Shown piece by piece: positions 37,698 to 48,177 of a stretch of 64,000 bases of DNA. The notes under the pieces were generated by a model. That model saw only the letters and a program-made list of their open reading frames with translations, was not told the origin of the DNA and did no database searches. Position 1 is the stretch's first letter, and each line of letters starts with the position of its first letter. The translations under genes were made by a program, and so were the position numbers. Origin of the DNA: Lonicera japonica (lineage: Eukaryota > Streptophyta > Magnoliopsida > Dipsacales > Caprifoliaceae); assembly GCA_021464415.1 (NCBI GenBank), contig CM038469.1, positions 11,634,501-11,698,500 on the forward strand. The letters are read 5' to 3'.

Positions 37698-39365
37698 ATG
37701 GATGCCACCACCATTACTCTTATTCTCCTCGTTTCCGTTACTTTCCTTCACACCCTCCTTTCACTAACAAGACCACCCAAAAACAAAAAACTTCCACCGG
37801 GACCGACCCCATTTCCGATCATCGGAAACCTCCTCAAACTCGGAGACCAGCCTCACAAGTCCCTCGCCAATCTGGCCAAAATCTACGGTCCAATCATCTC
37901 CTTAAAACTCGGCACAACAACAACTGTCGTAATTTCCTCGTCAACCACTGCCAAAGAAATCCTCCAAACGCAGGACCTCGCTTTTTCATCCCGATCCATA
38001 CCCGACGCTCTCCACACCCTTGACGCAGCTAAATATTCCGTTGCTTGGTTACCTGTCTCAACCCGGTGGAGAAGCCTAAGAAAAATCTTGAACTCTCACA
38101 TTTTCTCGGTTAGCAGACTTGATGCTAATCAACATTTACGACGCAAAAAGGTGGAGGAACTAATTCTCTACTGCCAAAAGAGTAGTGAATTGGGTGACCC
38201 CGTTGATATTGGGCAAGCCGGGTTTAGGACTTCGCTTAATTTATTGTCAAACACGATTTTTTCTAAGGATTTTATTGACCCGTTTAAGGATTCGGCAAAG
38301 GAGTTCAAGGAGCTTGTGTGGAATATTATGGCTGAGGTTAGTAAGCCTAATTTGGTTGATTATTTTCCCTTGCTTAGAGGGATTGATCCACAGGGGATTA
38401 GGCGTAGAATCACAGTTCATTTGAATAAGATACTTCACCTGTTTAACGAAATGACGGAAAAAAGATTGGAGTTGAGGAAGTTGCACGAGACTGTTGACAG
38501 CAATGATGTGTTGGATGTTTGTCTCAATATTGCTCTTGAGAATCCGGATGATATTGATCGAACTCATATGGAACGCATGTTCTTGGTAAATATTAATACT
38601 TTTTTCTTACTAACCTTGTTTTGTATGTGAGATTGAGATGACCATATTCACTGTCCTAAAGCAACTATAGTAAAATTTTAAGTGGTATTGGGTTGTGTTA
38701 ACGCTTCCTCACTTGCAAATTTTAATAAAATTTATGTTGTAATGTCGCTACAGGACTTATTTGTCGCGGGTACTGATACAACTTCAAGCACGTTAGAATG
38801 GGCAATGGCAGAGCTACTACACAACCCAGAGACAATGGTGAAAGCCAAAGCTGAGCTCAAGGAAGTCGTTGGGAAAGGGAAAATACTACAAGAAGTTGAT
38901 GTTACAAGCTTGCCCTACTTGGGTTATATCGTAAAAGAAACCCTAAGGATGCACCCCCCGGTCCCGTTCTTAATTCCTCGCAAAGTTGAGAACGATGTTG
39001 AGGCTTGTGGCTATATTGTCCCAAAGGGTGCGCAAGTGATAGTCAACGCTTGGGCTATAGGCCGAGATCCAAACCTATGGGAGGATCCATTATCATTTAA
39101 GCCCGAGAGGTTCTTGGGCTCGGAAATCGATGTTAGAGGCCGGAATTTTGAACTTATTCCATTTGGTGCTGGCCGCAGAATTTGTCCAGGGTTGCCTTTG
39201 GCAATAAGGATGGTGCCAGTGATGTTAGGGTCGATGATAAATTTGTTTGATTGGAAACTCGATGATGGGATTGAACCAAAGAATTTGGATATGACGGAGA
39301 AGTTTGGGATTACTTTACAAAAGGCTCAGCCTCTACGTGCTATTCCTACTCTAGTAGTTGTGTAA
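37698..39365 (+). CDS. CYP76B-like: CYP76-family cytochrome P450 (CYP76B / geraniol 8-hydroxylase-like), two exons
   Basis: Exon 1 37,698-38,585, intron 38,586-38,753 (GTAAAT...CTACAG, phase 0), exon 2 38,754-39,365; 499 aa, normal for the family. N-terminal membrane anchor at residues 5-24, PPGP hinge 33-36, I-helix AGTDTT 301-306, ETLR of the K helix 358-361, PERF 413-416, haem loop [10 protein letters not shown] 433-442 with Cys440 as iron ligand. Class II plant P450s sit in the ER membrane and take electrons from NADPH-P450 reductase. [25 protein letters not shown] and DPQGIRRR match the CYP76B pattern (geraniol/nerol 8-hydroxylase of monoterpenoid and iridoid synthesis), but CYP76 enzymes vary in substrate, so function is unproven. 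No stop or frameshift; it looks intact. No pathway neighbour is visible. Confidence 0.95.
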
Positions 39366-39944
39366 TATTGTTGTCAAGTAATGCTTGTTAAGCAACTACT
39401 TGATCAAATGTTGTAAACTAAATAATTCAGTATTACATGCATTTATTGCTGAGTGAAGTTCGTATAAAATAGTGTTGTAACAATATGTTTGACTGCGCAC
39501 TAAAGTAGGACTTGTCAGTTACCGTTGAGCTGAAAGGAGACGAAGATTGAAATTGTTAAGGATTGATAAGCTACTTTATACAATTTTTAGCAGAATCGCC
39601 TGTCTCTTAATTAAGACGAAATAAATGCAGTAAATGGTTGTGGCTTCAATAAATTAATTTACAAAAAAAAATGTACTTTGTTACTTATGTGTGACAATTA
39701 TTTTTGCAATCCTCTCTCCGTTGTTTTTTAAATAGATTGCGTGCTCTTGCGGTTCCTTTTTGCCGTATCTTTGAAGGCGTCAGTTAATATAAAACAAAGA
39801 TTGAAATAGTAGAGCGAACTGTCTCTGAAGACCGTACGAAAATGCATGATACGCAGATTGAGAAGTGAAATAAATTATATATATACATGCTCTAGTCTTG
39901 TGGCACATTTTATATGTGTGCGATTTGATACTAATTACTCAAAT
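39366..39944. other. 3' flank of the P450 gene
   Basis: Presumed 3' untranslated sequence and downstream intergenic DNA. AATAAA occurs within GAAATAAATGCAG near 39,620 and could serve polyadenylation, but the site is not certain. No further exon. Confidence 0.45.
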
Positions 39945-40085
39945 TTTAGATTATGATGGTATTTAGTTAAGTGGTATGTACATGTGCTTTGCAAGCCTAA
40001 GGGAGAAGTTCAAATTTTGACTAATGCATTTTGTTTTCAACTAATTTTCAGTGCGATAATGATATTTTTGTAATTTCATAAATGT
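39945..40085 (+). mobile_element. tRNA-derived SINE-like unit
   Basis: TTAGTTAAGTGGTATGTAC resembles an A box, and 35 bp later GGGAGAAGTTCAAATTTTGA resembles a B box, spaced as in plant tRNA-related SINEs. No clear target-site duplication or tail was delimited. Confidence 0.4.
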
Positions 40086-41620
40086 ACCAAAAATTCATTA
40101 CTCACTTAATATATAAATATCGATATATTTTGACTAGACTAACTAGTGTATTTGTATCTAATCTGAATAGATGTCGATTTTAGAATTTGGCAATGAATCT
40201 AATCAAAGAAGCCATACCAATCAATCTAATCCAGTTACATGTTGGATTGGCAATCCGATCCATTAAATGAAAAAAGAGGGACTCAATACAGCAATTGGCT
40301 ACATACCTACCAATTCAAAATTTTACATTTTGACAACTTGACAAAATAAAACAAAGTAGGTTGCAGTCAAATTCTCAAACTAATGGTAGCATGATAAATA
40401 GAGAACCATGACCACCAATAATACAAATACATGTGGCACATACTTGAAAAAAAAAAACCATATATATTAATTGGACCGGTTTACAAAACCCGCAAAATCG
40501 AAACTGATTCAATATTTTTTTGTTTTCCAAAGTGGATAAAATCGGATCCAATCAATCTATAAAATTCGAAAAATTGGATTGTATATAAGATTTGATCAAT
40601 CGGTTTAATCGGTTTAGAACCACATCCATTAAAAAATAACTTAACATTTTTTTTCCTAACAAATTCAGTGCATAAGTAGTGCATATATAGGATATGTTTC
40701 ATTAGGTTAAAAATTAGAATTTATTTTAAGTAATTAAAATTATTTAATTTTTGATTAATTCAGTTAGGAACTTGCCAAAGACTTCGAGTGCCTGAAGCAC
40801 CATCTTTAATAGAGGCAATGGGTTTAAAGGGTCTCTTCTAAAATTAAAACCACTAAAAGGACATGTTACTTTTTCATTATAAAATAAAGACAACCAATAT
40901 TAAATTGACACCTGACCTTGTTCAAATTATTGCAAAAGACCCAAAACACCCTATCATTTTACCCAAATTACATTTGTGCCACACCATCACAATCCCACTA
41001 CTCTCTCTAGTGAGACCTAACCCCCCATTTCGCAACCTCTCAATCTTCTCTTCAACCTAGATTTTGTGCATCATCAATCATTTAGATCATTTAAATTTAT
41101 GTTTCCTATTATTAATCTACCCGATTCGAAGCCAATTGATCATTCATAGAACCGATTTCAAGCCTATTCAAGGAAGACTGTTCATGGTTTTTCTGTTAGT
41201 CATCGACCAGAAAAATAAAAATAAAAATAAAAAAATGAGAAAACCCAAATAGGCCACTACATTAATGAAGTCAGAGTTTAAAAAAAAGTAAAGCAAAGCA
41301 TTTCAAATGCAGCAGCTTCAACTTGAACCCATCCATCTTTAAAAAATTAAAAATCTTGGCAAGTAATTATTTCATATAAGCATCGAAGTGAGTGATCGGA
41401 AAACAACTTCTTCACAAGGAATGGTATCATGATTGAACACGAACTCTTATTCGGCTTGTTGAAGGAGGCACTGAAACTCTGGATGAGTCAAAAAGGAAAT
41501 AGGTACGATACTACATGCAGCTTATGACACCAAAAACTTCATTAAATTGAAGCTTGAAATCGGTTCTATGAAAAAATTAATAGGTGATAAATAGTATTTT
41601 GCTCATAGGAAAAAGTTGTA
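40086..41620. other. Intergenic DNA, no gene recognised
   Basis: AT-rich. AGAACCGATTTCAAGC near 41,149 is the inverse of GCTTGAAATCGGTTCT near 41,550, so 41,149-41,565 may be a decayed inverted-repeat element. Short frames show no family resemblance. Confidence 0.4.
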
Positions 41621-41811
41621 TTTGACGTGCATGATAGGATGATTTTCCATGTTTGGTTTTAGTTTGGACTGGATATTGGGGTAGATTATTAATCATGTAA
41701 GATCTTTTATCCCACAGGAAAGGGATTAAACAATCCGACCTATGAGTTGTAATTGTTTTATCCTGTAATGGTGGGATTAAATAATCATCTCCAACCATCC
41801 GGCGCGTCAAA
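41621..41811. mobile_element. Small MITE-like element, 191 bp
   Basis: TTTGACGTGCATGATAGGATGATT at the left matches, with gaps, the reverse complement of the right end (TTTGACGCGCCGGATGGTTGG...GATGATT). The interior holds GGGATTAAACAAT and GGGATTAAATAAT repeats. No reliable target-site duplication. Confidence 0.5.
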
Positions 41812-41929
41812 CTTTGATTATATTATAAATTTAAAAGTTAAAAGTAATTTTTTTGATAGAAAGCAATTTTAGGTTTGTCAATAATAGCCATACCCCATCT
41901 AATTACAGAATGCTGATTCTGAATTGTAT

Positions 41930-42175
41930 TCTTAGCCATACCCCATTTAGTGCAAAATCGTTTTTGCAGTGAATTCATTATGACAAATTGCACTCGCATT
42001 TAGTGCAAAATCATTTTTGCACTGAAATATTTCACTGCAAAAATGATTTTGCACTAAATACGATTGCAATCTTTAAAAATATTTCATTGCAAAAACGATT
42101 TTGCACTAAATCCGCGTGTAATTACCAGAAATATTTCACTGCAAAAATCCTTTTGCACTAAATCCGAGTGCAATT
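41930..42175. repeat. Array of GTGCAAAA...TTTTTGCAC palindromic boxes
   Basis: About seven boxes of TAGTGCAAAATCATTTTTGCACTGAAATA-type sequence, in both orientations, separated by ATTTCACTGC-AAAATG and CTAAATCCG-GTGCAAT spacers. Each box can form an 8-bp stem. The design resembles the arrays at 36.84 and 48.2 kb, although the sequences differ. Confidence 0.75.
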
Positions 42176-42394
42176 TAGCATAGATAATCAAATTTTTTCG
42201 CAATCAAATAAACAACTTGCAAAGAATAGCAACATCTTGATACTATTTATTCCACAAAAATAGAAAAAAATCATCATTCATATATCAAAATCAAAATTAC
42301 ATTCTTTTAAAATCAAAACAAAAGGAATCCGAAAAAATTCTCAAATACCATCATACCAAGAATTTCAAAATTCCAAAATATTCGCTAAATGTAA

Positions 42395-43375
42395 TTATAC
42401 TATGCCATAGTAAAATCTAAACAATCGATGCAGTGCACGTCTTCTTATTGTGATATTCATAACGGTTACACCTTCCAAACTTTTTACTACTGCGAAACAA
42501 ACCATGCATTGAATTTCATCATCCCCATCTAAAACAAACTCCTTGTCATATGAGTAACAAATAGGTCTACCACAAGGGATAATTCGGACCACCTCTCGCA
42601 CACCAAACGTTTAGTTCTTCAACACTCATACCAAGAAACAATCGAATTCCAAAAGAACAACCATTATAATAAACCACGCCTTAATGCCTCTATCAAGATC
42701 CCTAAAAAATGAGACATAAAAACTTAAAAACAATACATTGCATAACAAACATGTATGTTCATTCATTCACAAATGAAATCACTCATTTAAACTAACCAAA
42801 ACCTACAATATAATAATCAAATGCAGAAATACTGCACTTAAAAAAACTTAGATCAAAACTAAAAAACTGCAAATCCACTTTTGCAGTTTTTCTGCACAAA
42901 GGAGAAAAGAAAAAACAGAGCATATACATAAATAGATCATAAAGATGCTAAAACTACCTTTAAAAATATAAACAATTATTCATTATTGGATCAAATCTTC
43001 CAAATATAAGCTAAAAAACAACTAAAATAAAGTAATATTTTTACAACTTTTGCATAAATATAAGCTAAAAACGTGATAGCTCTCTATAATCTAAATATAT
43101 CATCAAAACTAAAAAACTGCAAAATCAGTTTTGCAGTTTTTCTGTAGTTAGGAGGAAAAGAAAAGGAAAACAGAACATTCAATTGCTATTTCATCAAATC
43201 CTCCATAATCTAAATATACATGAATTAATTGAACACTATTTCATAAAATCCTCTAAATATAAGTTAGAATAAACCAAAACGAAGCAAAATCACAACTAAA
43301 GACATGAAAAGAAAAAAAAACTATACCTAGATAGTGCTTCAACATCCATGGAGCTAAGAAATTTCTTCTCCTTTC
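42395..43375 (-). pseudogene. Possible gene fragment of unknown family (5' leader, short exon, later frame)
   Basis: On the minus strand, pyrimidine/purine-rich leader-like sequence (43,540-43,360) precedes ATGGATGTTGAAGCACTATC at 43,352, where GTATAG could be a donor. Much further on, after a TTTTTTAG acceptor-like site (42,702), a frame at 42,601-42,395 encodes REVVRIIPCGRPICYSYDKE and more, with Cys and His residues but no motif I can name. The region between is AT-rich and contains a roughly 245-bp internal duplication (42,856 and 43,100). It could be a captured gene fragment inside a transposon, since palindromic boxes lie next to it, or simply a chance frame. Confidence 0.3.
43100..43180. 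repeat. Second copy of an internal duplication with CTGCAAAA...TTTTGCAG box
   Basis: CAAAACTAAAAAACTGCAAA followed by a TTTTGCAGTTTTTCTG segment and a GGAG-AAAGA-AAAACAGA tail occurs at 42,856-42,930 and again at 43,104-43,180. Each copy contains a palindromic box flanking a short loop. Confidence 0.7.
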
Positions 43376-43640
43376 CTTCGTTAATCTCGTCGATCTATGA
43401 TACTTTCCGTCAATCTAAGATGCTTGCATTCCTCTTTTTAATCGTAGTGTGCTTTCCCCTCTCTTCCAGTCGAACTGTGTATTGCCTTTTCCTCCTCCCT
43501 GTTTCTGCGTGCGGGATTAAGAGTTGAAGAGGGAAGGGTAGTTTAGTCATTTTAAAACTCTTAAATTATCTAATTTATAAAAGACAAAATACTTATAACT
43601 AACCTAAAAACCAAAATTGTCCTTACAATAAAATAATAAT

Positions 43641-44900
43641 GTGAAAAATCATTCATTCATTAAGCTAATATATGATGTCCTTTTGTTGTATAAAATTATG
43701 AAAGGAGGTCTCTGAACCCATTTTCCCTCTTTAATAAGGAGATCATGGGTTCAATTCATATAGATAGAATATCGGCTCCGCTTCCCCTTGCGTCCCTCCT
43801 TGTATAAAAGATAATAAAAATTCAACTACTAACCTACCATTTTTGTGTCAATTATATATGTGCTAATCACAACTTGCCCTAATCAATATAATGAAATTTT
43901 TATCCAATTTGCTCCAAGGTAACGACTTTGACCCAATCATTGTCGGTCAACGCGCGCAATTTCTTTTTTAAATGTTTGGAGTATCCATATCCCGTTAAAT
44001 TTTAAAAAAAATCAATAAAATTTATGTTTATTAAATCAAGCAAGAATTTGTATTTATTTTAGAATATATAGATATTTATTCCTAATTTTTTTAGTAATTT
44101 TAGTTCTTGATTCTTTTTTTTTCTAGAAAAAGAAAAATTAAAAAAATATTTTTAATTTTATTTCAAATTATCTCCTTAACTGATACTGTGGGGTCATGTC
44201 GTGTCATCCGTTTACAAACTAAGTCATATACGAATTCGAAAAATATCATCGGATAGCTTATTGGGTTATATTCGGGTGAAAAAAATAATTACCGGTGTTC
44301 GTTAACACACTACATGAAACTGACATTAACCGACACGTTGATAAGTCTACAAACGTAAGAAATAAATATTAAGAGTAAACAGTCAAGATAGTCAATAAAC
44401 TTTAGAGCCAGTACCACGTTGGATGTCAAACTTTGAAACGAACTATTTAGCCATTAAACTTTCGAGCGAGTTTTATCTGCACGCCCAATTCATTCAATTT
44501 GACTGCTTAAATTAGAAATAATTAAGCCATGTGCGAAGCACATAATTTCTTTAAGGTATTTGTTTTTATTTCTATTTTTCAAAATGCAACAGAGCACTCA
44601 TTCACTGCAACAAAACATTATTTCCTTCTAATTACTCCCGCCAAAATGCTTCATATATTGTGTATAAAAAACAATGAACACTCTTTTTTATTGCATTTGA
44701 TATATCTATATATATAAATCTTAAAGAAAGTCATATGTCTCGCACATTTTAATCTGTTCAATTTAACAACCAAATTAAATAGAGTGGGCACAAAAAAGCT
44801 CGATTCAAAATATAATGGCAAAATTAATTCATTTTGAAATTTAATAGTCAAAATATTAATATATAGCTGCAAAATTAATAACCATTTGAATTGTTTACTC
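43641..44900. other. Intergenic DNA, possible SINE trace
   Basis: At 43,735-43,765 GATCATGGGTTCAATTC resembles a pol III B box, but no A box at the proper distance is convincing. The rest has no recognisable gene; short frames lack similarity. Confidence 0.4.
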
Positions 44901-44903
44901 TTA

Positions 44904-45777
44904 GGGTGCATTTGGCGCACCGGATAAAGAGGTAGGATAGCATAGGATAAAGGCCGAATAAGATAAGAGTCGGAATTAGTCGGATAGGAATTATGTGGGA
45001 TAGGATAGCAAAGGAATTAGCCAGATAAGAATTAAGTGGGATCGGACAGGATAAGGATTATTTGGATAAAGATTTAATAAAATTTGCATTTGATGGAGTT
45101 CCAGATTACAAGTCCAGATATTATATAATATAATTTGCTTTTCTTTTAAAAATATATGCAATTTTAATTGTTGTGCACAATTTTTTTTTAACTAATGCGA
45201 TTCTTCTATTTATAAATAAGTTTCGTAAAAACCTCTTTCGGGAGAAAAGTTCTATATCACGTACAATATTTACGAACTAGGCATTACGTACAATTTCAAA
45301 TTCAAATGTTACCTTTTTTTCTAAAATTAAAGTTTCTTATAAATATCTTCATTTAATAAAAATATAAATAAAAATATGCCATATTATAAATGAAATGAAT
45401 TTTATTAGTTGAGTTACTGTGATTTTGGGTGGTTGAAAATTTTCATTGATAAATTTGATTATCTAAAAGGTGTAAAGAAAAAGATTAAAAAAATTTAATT
45501 TTTATATTCATTTTGTTATCTGGCAATCATGGGATAAAATAATACCACCTATAGAGGTAGTATATATTTATCCGGTTCTAAAGGTATAAAATGATAATAA
45601 ATCCCGAATACAATCCAGTCCCGTGTTGCACCAAACGTGGGATAGGATTAAAATATCTTATCCATGCTTACGCCAAACACATGACATGATTTATTTATTC
45701 TATCCTTTTCGACAACAAACACCGAATAGGATTAATTAATCCTATCATGTTTCTAATCTCGCATGACAAACACACCC
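44904..45777. mobile_element. Tourist-like (PIF/Harbinger) element, 874 bp, TSD TTA
   Basis: GGGTGCATTTGGCGCACCGG at the left corresponds to GGGTGTGTTTGTCATGCGAG, the reverse complement of the right end. TTA stands on both sides (44,901-44,903 and 45,778-45,780). The GGGTG-(C/T)-(A/G)TTTG terminus and the 3-bp TTA duplication identify PIF/Harbinger-type transposition. Both flanks inside the ends carry (A/T)GGATAGGAT repeats. No transposase frame. Confidence 0.85.
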
Positions 45778-45780
45778 TTA

Positions 45781-46267
45781 TTACTTGTGAGAGGATAAAG
45801 TATATAATTATATCTTCGTTGAACAAAGAGGAAGGATGTCCCTCTCAATATCCACCACCATGCCTTCAATGAACTCTTCGAGTGGCACGCTAACATCCGG
45901 ACCGCTCGCTCTCACTGAGTGGCTCCTATCTTGGCTAGTTTGTCAATTTAGATAGGGGGCATTTTTCACTATTTATCATATTTTCTATTTTCTAAACCAC
46001 AATCCTCTCATGTTTGTCAAAAGACTGAAGCTGCAAATATGTCTAAACCACAATATATCCTCTCATATTTTCAATTTTCTAGCAAGCATATTAAGTTGCA
46101 TATTTTTTAAAAAAAATTTAGTAGACATAATATAAAATAGAGATGAGCATTACACCATATATATAATATGTCTTGAAAAAAATTCATTATGTTGGTAGAT
46201 TTTGTGCAACCCACTTCATAGACATGTATTCTCCTTGACGTATGATTCTAATTTCTTTATTATAAGG
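45781..46267. other. Intergenic DNA
   Basis: No gene or transposon end recognised. A short imperfect duplication of CTAAACCACAATCCTCTCATGT-like sequence occurs at about 45,993 and 46,043. Confidence 0.4.
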
Positions 46268-46724
46268 TGAGGAAGCCCAAATATTTATCATATTGGGCCG
46301 AGGTTATTGGGCCCATCGCCGAATAGGCTTGGTTTCTTATTCTAATAGAAACTCGGGCCCAATAGTGGAAGGTCCCCAGAATAGGTTACCGATGAGCATG
46401 ATGTATAGCCGACTAAAGCACGTTATGGCCGACATGGTCATGCTGCGCCAAACACTTCATAGAAGATACCATTATTCACCAATAGGGATGAAGCATTTGT
46501 ACCAATTAGAGTGTGTTCACAAGAGCGCCGACATGGTCGTCATGACCAATGGGGACAAGGACAACAGTAAAGTATAAAATTAGTTAGTTGTAGATAAGGA
46601 TGTAATCTACATGTAAAGTACTTGAGTAGTGTCCAAGTTTTTCCCTTTATAGTCTTTCTACTATTTATCCTAATAGAATATTGTAACCCTAATTTTATAC
46701 ATATAAATAAAAACTGAAAGCTCA
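46268..46724 (+). mobile_element. Possible short solo LTR, 457 bp
   Basis: TGAGGAAGCCC...GAAAGCTCA has TG/CA ends, a CTTTATAG TATA-like motif near 46,655 and a TTGTAACCCTAATTTTATAC segment near the end, a layout typical of short plant LTRs. Flanks are TAAGG and TAAAA, matching at three of five positions, so the TSD is doubtful. The open frame at 46,293-46,577 lies within it and looks non-coding. Confidence 0.4.
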
Positions 46725-47823
46725 TAAAAAAGATAATAATCATCTGGTTCAAATTTTGAAACAGTAAGTAGTAGAAAGAGAGGGGAAAAAAATAGGGAGT
46801 TAGTAACTTATTACTTTGAACATATTTGCTATTGTCAAAGTAATTCAAAACACACACACAAAGAAAAATGTACTACCAGTAGCAAACATCCACTGGGGAA
46901 CCTACCTATCAACCAAACAATGAAGTCGAGTATTAGGCAATTTGGCCAGGTTTGAAGAAAACAAAAGCACTTGGCATACGAAACCTTATCATCCACTGCC
47001 ACTCTTAGTAAGCGGCAAATCAACTTGTTAGGTTTATATTTTTAGTTGGATTTATTTCGATACCAAAAGCATTTTTTCTATTATAATTGTTTGAGTCAAA
47101 TTAGAGATTTGAAGATATGACAATTAACGGAAGCTCGCCGAACTTACCAAATGCATCGCACATAATTCAAAACCTAAGGTAAGTTGGTTATATAGTTTGA
47201 TTCAAAATATATGTAGTGGTTGAGTTTAAAATTCGAAATTAAAAGTTTTTTAGTCAAATTTATTGATAAGTATTTTTACAGAGTTTTGTCAAAATTCGAA
47301 AAGTCTCGTCTACACAAATTATTGAGGAAATTTATATTTTTTCATGTTTAACATGTTTTATTAAGTTATTTCTGAAATTTGAGTGGAATTAGTGTCCAAA
47401 CGAATTTAATACGGTAAAATAAATAAATAAATAAAAGAATGAGATAATGAGTTATAGGATCTCGCTCCGTAATATTTTATAACTCTAAGGATGGACTCAT
47501 GTTTAATAAAGGAAAGTAGTACTAATTTCATAATTTAGTTTTACAAAAAGGACACTTTTCATAATATTAATTTATTTTAAGGAAAATGATAAATATTGAC
47601 GGACAAAAATACCCTCAAGTTAAACTATAGTTAACTACTACTGCTACTACTTCTCGAGTCCTCTTTCTCGCTAGTTTCCAATATTTATTAAGTTATTCGT
47701 CATCGTCATCGTTCTCTGCAAAACACAAACCTCCTCTATTACCAATATTAGCATATTTTCTCACATGTCTCGTATTCAATTTACCATTCAATTCATAAAA
47801 CACACACAATCTCTCTGTCTTTT
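46725..47823. other. Upstream region of the BRX-like exon
   Basis: No gene recognised up to about 47,600. From 47,640 the DNA turns CT-rich (CTACTACTTCTCGAGTCCTC, CATCGTCATCGTTCTC), like plant promoter and leader sequence, consistent with the regulatory region of the exon at 47,942. Confidence 0.4.
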
Positions 47824-47851
47824 TATATAATATATATATATATATATATAT
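47824..47851 (+). promoter_or_regulatory. TATA-rich core promoter candidate of the BRX-like gene
   Basis: TATATAATATATATATATAT, about 90-118 bp before the ATG, preceded by AATCTCTCTGTC. It is a long TA repeat, so assignment as a functional TATA box is tentative. Confidence 0.4.
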
Positions 47852-47941
47852 CAACTTTGTGTTCATGTATTTATTGTTGCTAGCTGCAGGTATTTTGACA
47901 TATATTTATAATATTTATATCGAGTGAAGATCGAAACAAAA

Positions 47942-48049
47942 ATGATGACATGCATTGCTTGTTCGAAGCAACCAGGCGTGCAATCGCGTGATCACTGTGA
48001 AGATGTAAATCCTAATAGCAAACAAGTTATTAAAAGTCTCACTTCTCAA
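47942..48049 (+). CDS. BRX-like: BREVIS RADIX-like gene, exon 1 only
   Basis: ATGATGACATGCATTGCTTG opens a 36-codon exon, MMTCIACSKQ ... SKQVIKSLTSQ, ending at a consensus donor (CAA|GTACGT, 48,050). The M-x-T/S-C-I-A-C start followed by K-SLTSQ before an intron is the signature N terminus of BRX family proteins; in the family the next exon continues with a KDMALKASGAY-like segment. The two Cys near the start are the presumed palmitoylation site that tethers BRX to the plasma membrane; BRX proteins act in auxin-linked vascular and root development. No later exon (no KDMALK segment, no BRX domains) was found in the remaining 16 kb. The exon is too short for ordinary ORF screens. It is either the start of a gene with a giant intron or an orphan exon. 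Confidence 0.75.
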
Positions 48050-48177
48050 GTACGTATGTAGTAATATAATTTATTTAATAAAATAATCACTCATTTGAGC
48101 ACTCTCTGTTTATACATATGTGGCAATTATAACAAAATGTTTGAAATTCTTAATTCAAAGAGAGTTCTAGGTTTTAT

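Noticed and set aside
38682..38753. ORF extension upstream of P450 exon 2
   Set aside because: It is intronic; the acceptor CTACAG at 38,748-38,753 restores the family sequence [10 protein letters not shown].
43735..43810. Possible tRNA or SINE from a GGGTTCAATTC motif
   Set aside because: No A box or cloverleaf partner at the right spacing.
46293..46577. 94-aa plus-strand frame
   Set aside because: It lies in LTR-like sequence with TG/CA ends and polyadenylation-type tail; no domain recognised.
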